IMG/VR virus record: IMGVR_UViG_3300042868_005963
Location: 1 to 24,754 of that record
Length of the DNA stretch: 24,754 nucleotides
Reading direction: 5' to 3' (one strand)
From: a virus
Shown piece by piece: positions 19,976-24,754 of the stretch. The translations under genes were made by a program, and so were the position numbers. The notes under the pieces are model-generated. The model was not told the DNA's origin, searched no databases, and saw only the letters and a list, made by a program, of their open reading frames with translations. Within the stretch, counting starts at the first letter, position 1, and every line of letters starts with the position of its first letter.

Positions 19976-20150
19976 TTTTGAAATAAGTAAAGATGGTCAC
20001 ACATACAGAGATGCTATTCACTTACCTGAAGACCATAATTTATCTGAAGAACAAATAGAAGTTATCAAGCAACAACGCTTTGACAACTGGTATCAAATTA
20101 TTACCAATCCTCCAGTAGAGGAAGAACAATTAGTGGAGGTAACTGAATAA
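19962..20150 (+). CDS. Small hypothetical protein between portal and beta-repeat protein (62 aa)
   Basis: AGGAG lies about 6 bases before the ATG, inside the end of the portal gene, and the stop overlaps the next start by 1 base. The 62 residues are acidic, with a beta hairpin-like start (INFEISKDGHTYRDAIHL), a helix (LSEEQIEVIKQQRFDNWYQII) and a Glu/Val-rich end. No family is recognised. Confidence 0.65.
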   Translation: MVIINFEISKDGHTYRDAIHLPEDHNLSEEQIEVIKQQRFDNWYQIITNPPVEEEQLVEVTE

Positions 20151-22660
20151 TGGCAACTAGATATTGGGTAGGTGGGTCAGGTAACTGGGATGCAACATCT
20201 ACAGCAAATTGGTCAACATCTTCTGGTGGTGCAAGTGGTGCTTCTGCTCCTACATCTGCTGATGATGTTATCTTTGACGCAGCTTCTAATACAGGAACTG
20301 ACGCATTTACAGTAACAGTTACAGGTGATACTACAACTCCTGCTTTATGTAACGACTTTAGCACAGGTGGTGCTGGTGGTGCATTAGATGGCGCTATGAC
20401 ATTAGCATTTGGAAGTGCAGGTATTATGTCTTGTTTTGGAAGTATAACGCTTCCAGCTACAAATTTATCTGTAACAGGTTCTGGAACATCTGAAATACGT
20501 TTGTCAGCAACAACATCAGGTAAAACTATTACCACAAATGGTGTTTCATTATCTGCAGTAAATGCAATTAGAGCTCTAGGTATTGGTGGCGAATGGACAT
20601 TAGGTAGTGCATTAACAGCAGGAGCAATTTTATTTCAGTCTGGCACATTTAATACTGCAAATTATAATTTAACAATTGGAAGTTTACAAAGAACAGCTAA
20701 TACTGGAGCAACAGTTATTAATTTAGGTTCTTCAACCGTTACTTGTAGCTCAACTACAGCAATAAATTTTACAAATACTACTAGTTTAACTTTCAACGCT
20801 GGCACATCACAAATTAATAGTGGTGCTAATTCACCTGTATTTAATGGTGGTGGAATTACATTTTACAATGTATCATTTACAAGTGGTGCTGCTGGCACAA
20901 TTACTATTACAGGCGCTAATACTTATAACAATTTAACATTTACAAGTAGGTCTGCAACAGGTATTAAAAGTATTTCTATAGGTGATAATCAAACAGTATC
21001 AGGTACACTTACATTTGGAGCAGCAAATACAGCTATTAGACGTATGCATCTATTTTCAAGTACTATTGGCACACAAAGAACTATTACCTTAAACGGAACA
21101 CTTGCTACATTAGCAGACGTAGACTTTAGAGACATTGCAACTGCAGGAACTGTAGGCACTTGGACAGGTACAAGACTTGGTAATGCTTTAAACAACAGTG
21201 GCATTACTTTTGGGGCGGGTGTAGATAAATATTGGAACTTAGCTGCAGGTGGTAACTGGTCAGCAACTGGATGGGCTTTATCCTCAGGCGGTGCGGTTGA
21301 TGTAAACAACTTTCCATTATCTCAAGATACAGCAATTATAGAAAATACAGGTTTAAACACATCCGCTACTATTACTGTAGATGTTGCTTGGAATATAGGT
21401 ACTATAAACGCTTCTACTAGAAGTAATGCTTGGACTTTTGCAACAGGCTCTCAAACACCACAAATATATAAAAACTTTACTTTAAGTTCTGCTACTACTG
21501 TTACAGGCACAGGAATAATTTTCTTTTATGGTCAAGGTACAACACAAACAATAGATGTAAATACTGCATCTCTTACCCAACCTTTAACTATAAATGTCCC
21601 TACAGGAACATTAGTAATTGAAGAAAATACCACTACATCTGCTGGAGTTACTTTAACTGCTGGCACATTAGACCTTAGCAACAACACACTTACTTGTCTC
21701 ACATTCTCATCATCTAACTCTAATACTCGTGCTATAGCATTTGGTACAGGTAATATAACTGTGACTGGTAATGCTGCTACTGTTTGGACAACATCAACAG
21801 CTACTAATTTTACTGTAACTGGAACACCAGTAGTTAATTCTACTTACTCAGGTAGCACAGGAACTAGAACTATAACTCAATCATCTACAGGTTCAACAGA
21901 ATCAAATGTAGTAAGTTTTAACATAAATGCTGGTTCTGATTCTATATCAGGCACATTACTTTGTAAAAATTTAAATTTTACTGGCTTTTCAGGAACCATT
22001 GCTTCAAATAGTAGGTTTATTTATGGTAATTTAACTATACCTAGTGGAGTGACTGTTACAGCATCTACATCTGAATGGAGATTTTTAGCTACATCTGGCA
22101 CTCAACAAGTAACAACTAACGGAATTACTTTAGACTTTCCTATTACAGTAAATAGTCCTGGAGCAATTGTTCAGCTTCAAGATGATTTAATTATGGGTTC
22201 TACTCGCACATTTACTCTTACTGCTGGCACTTTAGATGTTAATGATAAAACATTAACTACTGGATTATTTTCATCTAGCAATAGCAATACTAGGTCAATT
22301 GACCTAGGAACTAATGGTAAGATTACAGTTAATGGTGGTGGTTGGACAGCAACAACGTCTACAGGCTTATCATTAACAGGTACTGGTACAATTGATATGA
22401 CACTTGGCACAGCTAAAACATTTGCAGGCGGGGGTGCAACATATCCATATACACTTAACCAAGGTGGAGCAGGAACACTTACAATTACAGGTGCAAATCA
22501 GTTTGCTGATATTAGCAATACATTAGAACCATGTACTATTACATTCCCTTCATCTACTACAACCTCTGTGCAAAACTTTACAGTATCAGGTACTTCTGGA
22601 AACTTAGTGACTCTAAACTCTAGCACTCCTGGCACTCAATTTACATTAGCAAAGGTCTAA
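20150..22660 (+). CDS. Ser/Thr-rich beta-repeat virion protein (836 aa)
   Basis: The start is TAATG-coupled. The N-terminus RYWVGGSGNWDATSTANWST and SADDVIFD is a module recognisable in many phage and bacterial surface proteins; a second copy of it (KYWNLAAGGNWSATGWALSS with DTAIIEN) begins near residue 360. The rest is a long series of strand-turn units rich in Ser, Thr, Gly and Asn, consistent with a beta-solenoid. Two similar units have TAGTLDLSNNTLT...FSSSNSNTRAI and TAGTLDVNDKTLT...FSSSNSNTRSI. A tail spike, capsid decoration or adhesin is likely. Its place after the portal rather than with tail genes is unusual. Confidence 0.75.
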   Translation: MATRYWVGGSGNWDATSTANWSTSSGGASGASAPTSADDVIFDAASNTGTDAFTVTVTGDTTTPALCNDFSTGGAGGALDGAMTLAFGSAGIMSCFGSITLPATNLSVTGSGTSEIRLSATTSGKTITTNGVSLSAVNAIRALGIGGEWTLGSALTAGAILFQSGTFNTANYNLTIGSLQRTANTGATVINLGSSTVTCSSTTAINFTNTTSLTFNAGTSQINSGANSPVFNGGGITFYNVSFTSGAAGTITITGANTYNNLTFTSRSATGIKSISIGDNQTVSGTLTFGAANTAIRRMHLFSSTIGTQRTITLNGTLATLADVDFRDIATAGTVGTWTGTRLGNALNNSGITFGAGVDKYWNLAAGGNWSATGWALSSGGAVDVNNFPLSQDTAIIENTGLNTSATITVDVAWNIGTINASTRSNAWTFATGSQTPQIYKNFTLSSATTVTGTGIIFFYGQGTTQTIDVNTASLTQPLTINVPTGTLVIEENTTTSAGVTLTAGTLDLSNNTLTCLTFSSSNSNTRAIAFGTGNITVTGNAATVWTTSTATNFTVTGTPVVNSTYSGSTGTRTITQSSTGSTESNVVSFNINAGSDSISGTLLCKNLNFTGFSGTIASNSRFIYGNLTIPSGVTVTASTSEWRFLATSGTQQVTTNGITLDFPITVNSPGAIVQLQDDLIMGSTRTFTLTAGTLDVNDKTLTTGLFSSSNSNTRSIDLGTNGKITVNGGGWTATTSTGLSLTGTGTIDMTLGTAKTFAGGGATYPYTLNQGGAGTLTITGANQFADISNTLEPCTITFPSSTTTSVQNFTVSGTSGNLVTLNSSTPGTQFTLAKV

Positions 22661-22661
22661 T

Positions 22662-22991
22662 ATGACAACCACAGTAAGTTATCTTAGCATACGAGATTCT
22701 AATGGCTTTCCAGATGGTGAGTTCGTAGCTAATAATAGTATAGATGAAGAGAATAATACTGGTTGGGTTATTAATGGCGTTGCATTAGACAACTTTGACA
22801 GACTTGCTGAAAATGGTGCTGTTAAGTATGGTATTGCAAGCCCAGCTACATCTGCTACAGATATATCAAGACTAGGTGGAGCAGGTGCAATAGAAGCAAA
22901 TATGATAGAATATAAAGCTCAATATACAGAACCTGTTAGCGGTCTTACTGCTAAAGGTCGTTGGATTAACAAAGCCAAAGGATACATTTAA
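22662..22991 (+). CDS. Small hypothetical virion-region protein (109 aa)
   Basis: The gene follows the beta-repeat gene after one base, with AAAGGT as ribosome binding site. The protein is acidic at first (DSNGFPDGEFVANNSIDEEN), then contains Gly/Ala-rich (SRLGGAGAIEANMIEYKAQY) and basic (KGRWINKAKGYI) parts. It may be a chaperone or partner of the large repeat protein. There is no motif I recognise. Confidence 0.6.
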   Translation: MTTTVSYLSIRDSNGFPDGEFVANNSIDEENNTGWVINGVALDNFDRLAENGAVKYGIASPATSATDISRLGGAGAIEANMIEYKAQYTEPVSGLTAKGRWINKAKGYI

Positions 22992-23261
22992 TTGAATAAG
23001 TCACTAGAAGAAGTTAAACGTGGTGAACAAGCAACACAGATATTAGATAACCCTCTATACAAAGAAGCTATGGATAAGGTACGTGAAAGTCTTATTGCTA
23101 GTATGGCTAACAGTCCATTAGGTGATGAGAAGACACACAACAAATTAGTTATCGCACTACAACTACTAAACCAAATAAACAAGCAACTTACTGACGTGAT
23201 GCACACAGGTAAGTTAGCAGCTATCCAAACGGACAGACCTAAGTTTAAAATATTTGGTTAG
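22992..23261 (+). CDS. Small helical head-region protein with TTG start (89 aa)
   Basis: The only useful start is TTG at 22992, directly after the previous stop, with AAAGGA about ten bases before it. The product is helical (ATQILDNPLYKEAMDKVRES, LIASMANSPLGDEKTHNKLV, IALQLLNQINKQL). This layout, with Gln-Ile-L-x-NPL-Y-x-EA and a later SPL-x-D element, appears in short unannotated proteins near portal and scaffold genes of other phages. A head-assembly role is likely from context. Confidence 0.65.
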   Translation: MNKSLEEVKRGEQATQILDNPLYKEAMDKVRESLIASMANSPLGDEKTHNKLVIALQLLNQINKQLTDVMHTGKLAAIQTDRPKFKIFG

Positions 23262-23305
23262 TTTCATTCAGAAGTAGTTTTCCAGTATTTTGAATGAAAA
23301 CCGTT

Positions 23306-23333
23306 TTGACAGGCAAAATGTGTAATATATTAC
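23306..23333 (+). promoter_or_regulatory. Candidate promoter before the scaffold gene
   Basis: TTGACA (23306-23311), a 16-base spacer and TATTAC (23328-23333, 4 of 6) form a promoter candidate. Its -10 is inside the perfect palindrome GTGTAATATATTACAC at 23320-23335. A 9-base inverted repeat TTTCATTCA/TGAATGAAA (23262-23270 and 23291-23299) lies just upstream. Confidence 0.55.
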
Positions 23334-23335
23334 AC
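23320..23335. promoter_or_regulatory. 16-base perfect palindrome, possible operator
   Basis: GTGTAATATATTACAC is a perfect palindrome overlapping the -10 region of the candidate promoter. A dimeric DNA-binding protein bound here would block or adjust the promoter. The binding protein is unknown. Confidence 0.5.
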
Positions 23336-23366
23336 AAAAAGAATTTAGGTAAGGACAAGCCTACTT

Positions 23367-23388
23367 AAGACTCTTCGGAGTCTTTTTT
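23367..23388 (+). terminator. Intrinsic terminator with TTCG tetraloop
   Basis: AAGACTC, loop TTCG, GAGTCTT, then a run of T's (six in all from 23383). The 7-base-pair stem with the very stable UUCG loop is a good Rho-independent terminator. It lies about 30 bases after the candidate transcription start and 28 bases before the scaffold ATG, so the scaffold and capsid genes lie downstream of it. Confidence 0.9.
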
Positions 23389-23415
23389 ATTGTCTAATTT
23401 CAAGGAAACAAAACT

Positions 23416-24399
23416 ATGAGTGACCAAGTCGCAGAACAGTCACCACAAAGTCGGTTAGAGACTATGCTTGGTGATAGTATTGAGTCAGATGTTAAACCAC
23501 CTGAACTTCAAGAAGAAGAAGAACAAACACCACTAGAGGCTGAAGCTGAAGCTACTGAAGAAGTAGAATCAGAAGAAGCAACAGAAGAACCAGATGAAGA
23601 GGTTGAGGAAGAAGAACAGTCGCAAGATGAAGTTCCAGCTATCCTTAAACTTAAAGTCAATGGTGAAGATGTTGAGAAGCCACTAGACGAAGTCGTAGCA
23701 TTAGCACAACAAGGCTTAGACTACACGCAAAAGACACAACAAGTAGCAGAACAACGTAAAGAGCTAGAAGCCTATGCTGAGAGTATAAAAGCTCAAGAGC
23801 AAGCCTTTCAAGAGCAAATGCAACTTAACAATGTCTTAATTGAAGATGTAGCAAAAATCACATCATTAGACCAACAATTAAACCAATATGCAAACGTGAA
23901 TTGGCAACAATTGTCTGATAATGACTTTGTGGAAGCACAAAAACTTTTCTTTACATACAACCAACTACAGCAAGAACGTAGTCAACTTGTTTCACAGTTT
24001 GAAGCCAAAAAGCAACAAGTCGTTCAGAAGCAAACGCAATTGATGTCTGAGAAGATAGCAAAAGGAAAAGAAATTCTAGCAAAAGAGATACCAAATTGGA
24101 GTCCTGAGACTAACCAAGCATTGTTATCTACTGGCAAGGATTATGGTTTTTCAGATGCAGAACTTAACTCAATTGTTGACCCTCGTCACGTAAAGGTATT
24201 GCATGACGCTATGCAATGGCGAAAACTTCAACAGAATTCTACTGTAAAGAAAAAAGTATCAAGTGCTAAACCAGTAGTGAAACCTGGTTCTAAAGATACT
24301 AAAGCGGAAGCTAACTCTAACCACCGTAACCTACGTGAGCAATTACGTAAGACAGGTAAGTCAGATGCAGCTCAAAAACTTATAGAAAACATGCTTTAA
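23416..24399 (+). CDS. Scaffolding protein (327 aa)
   Basis: AAGGAAA precedes the ATG by about 8 bases. The N-terminal 75 residues are strongly acidic (LQEEEEQTPLEAEAEATEEV), then a short domain VPAILKLKVNGEDVEKPLDE and long Gln-rich helices (coiled coil) with KGKEILAKEIPNW in the middle, and a basic C-terminus (Lys/Arg-rich, with LREQLRKTGKSDAAQKLIEN). An acidic, coiled-coil protein with a basic end directly before the major capsid gene is the standard profile of a capsid assembly scaffold. Confidence 0.85.
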   Translation: MSDQVAEQSPQSRLETMLGDSIESDVKPPELQEEEEQTPLEAEAEATEEVESEEATEEPDEEVEEEEQSQDEVPAILKLKVNGEDVEKPLDEVVALAQQGLDYTQKTQQVAEQRKELEAYAESIKAQEQAFQEQMQLNNVLIEDVAKITSLDQQLNQYANVNWQQLSDNDFVEAQKLFFTYNQLQQERSQLVSQFEAKKQQVVQKQTQLMSEKIAKGKEILAKEIPNWSPETNQALLSTGKDYGFSDAELNSIVDPRHVKVLHDAMQWRKLQQNSTVKKKVSSAKPVVKPGSKDTKAEANSNHRNLREQLRKTGKSDAAQKLIENML

Positions 24400-24419
24400 T
24401 TTAAAAGGAAACCATAATC

Positions 24420-24754
24420 ATGGCAGTATCAGCAACCAATAGTTATACCGGTAAAGGTATAGCAGAGTCATTTGAAGATATCATTTTTGATATTTCTCCA
24501 GAAGACACACCACTTTTGTCAATGGCAAAGAGGATGTCGGCCGGACAAACGTATCACCAATGGCAAACAGACGCATTACAAGCAGCAGCTACTAATGCAA
24601 ACGTTGAAGGTGATGACGCTTCATTCGCAACATTAGCAGCAACAACAGTATTAGGCAACTATACTCAAATTTCACGCAAAACAGTTCAAATTTCAAACAC
24701 ATATGACGTAGTACGTAAGTATGGTCGTAAGTCTGAAGTTGCTTACCAACTTAT
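24420..24754 (+). CDS. Major capsid protein, DUF5309/SU10-type, N-terminal part
   Basis: The frame runs off the window end after about 111 residues. AAAAGGAAA lies before the ATG. The N-terminal sequence (FDISPEDTPLLSMAKRMSAG, then TYHQWQTDALQAAATNANVE, and NYTQISRKTVQISNTYDVVR followed by GRKSEVAYQL) matches the DUF5309 family of major capsid proteins with the HK97 fold as I know it: DISP-x-(E/D)TP-LS near the start, a WQTD-x-L-x-AAA-NA element and GNYTQISRK. It builds the icosahedral shell. Confidence 0.92.
   Translation, partial: MAVSATNSYTGKGIAESFEDIIFDISPEDTPLLSMAKRMSAGQTYHQWQTDALQAAATNANVEGDDASFATLAATTVLGNYTQISRKTVQISNTYDVVRKYGRKSEVAYQL

Noticed and set aside
20101-20535. Minus-strand 144-codon ORF over the beta-repeat gene
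   Set aside because: The Val/Pro/Ala-rich product mirrors the Thr/Ser/Gly codons of the real + strand gene; no start signals.
23262-23299. Inverted repeat TTTCATTCA/TGAATGAAA as a terminator
   Set aside because: The 20-base loop and absence of a T-run argue against termination; at most part of the promoter control region.
1-24754. CRISPR array, tRNA genes, integrase or attachment site
   Set aside because: No regular spaced repeats, cloverleaf-like sequences or recombinase motifs were seen on reading both strands.

Overview
This is about 24.7 kb from the middle of a tailed double-stranded DNA phage genome. It is AT-rich and densely packed, with neighbouring genes commonly overlapping by 1-14 bases, and it has no integrase, rRNA or tRNA that I can see. 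The virion genes (two-part terminase, P22-type portal, acidic scaffold, and the start of a DUF5309/SU10-type major capsid protein) mark it as a caudovirus. The best clue to the host is a 23-codon gene at 8740-8811 encoding a PqqA peptide, the precursor of the cofactor pyrroloquinoline quinone (PQQ). From memory it looks closest to PqqA of methylotrophic Betaproteobacteria (Methylophilaceae), so a phage of a streamlined, AT-rich aquatic methylotroph (LD28/OM43-like) is my best inference. I could not run a search to confirm this.

Layout. Positions 1-5023 (+) hold the end of the virion block and a lysis region: the 3' part of a large Ala/Gly-rich protein, a XhlA-like coiled-coil membrane protein, a SprT-like metalloprotease, a three-segment holin candidate, small membrane proteins, a DUF5675 protein with a His...Gly-Cys motif, a metallophosphoesterase and unknowns. 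Positions 4962-10759 (-) are an early/DNA-metabolism operon read leftward: three very small proteins, a probable ssDNA-annealing protein, a YqaJ exonuclease, a small protein with an SSB-like acidic tail, a SleB-type hydrolase, several small unknowns, DUF3310, a PD-(D/E)XK-like protein and, behind its own strong promoter, a short DnaN-like sliding clamp. pqqA lies inside this block on the opposite strand, in its own gap.

Positions 10760-10959 are a divergent control region. From it, 10960-14343 (+) reads a helicase-loader-like protein, a DnaB-type helicase ATPase, NinB-like and DUF1364/YbcO-like HNH proteins, a nuclease-like protein, a winged-helix protein and a Q-like antiterminator candidate. 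Immediately after the Q-like gene comes a strong promoter followed about 50 bases later by an intrinsic terminator, the arrangement expected of a Q-controlled late promoter. Positions 14456-24754 (+) are the late genes: a zinc-ribbon protein, four tiny Lys-rich proteins, a glycosyltransferase, terminase small and large subunits, portal, an 836-residue Ser/Thr-rich beta-repeat protein, scaffold and capsid. A second promoter-plus-terminator leader sits just before the scaffold gene.

The main points for a second look are the phage-borne pqqA, a TGCTAGCA palindrome placed in the spacers of two early promoters, the two promoter-terminator leaders, the truncated sliding clamp, and the SSB-tail mimic.
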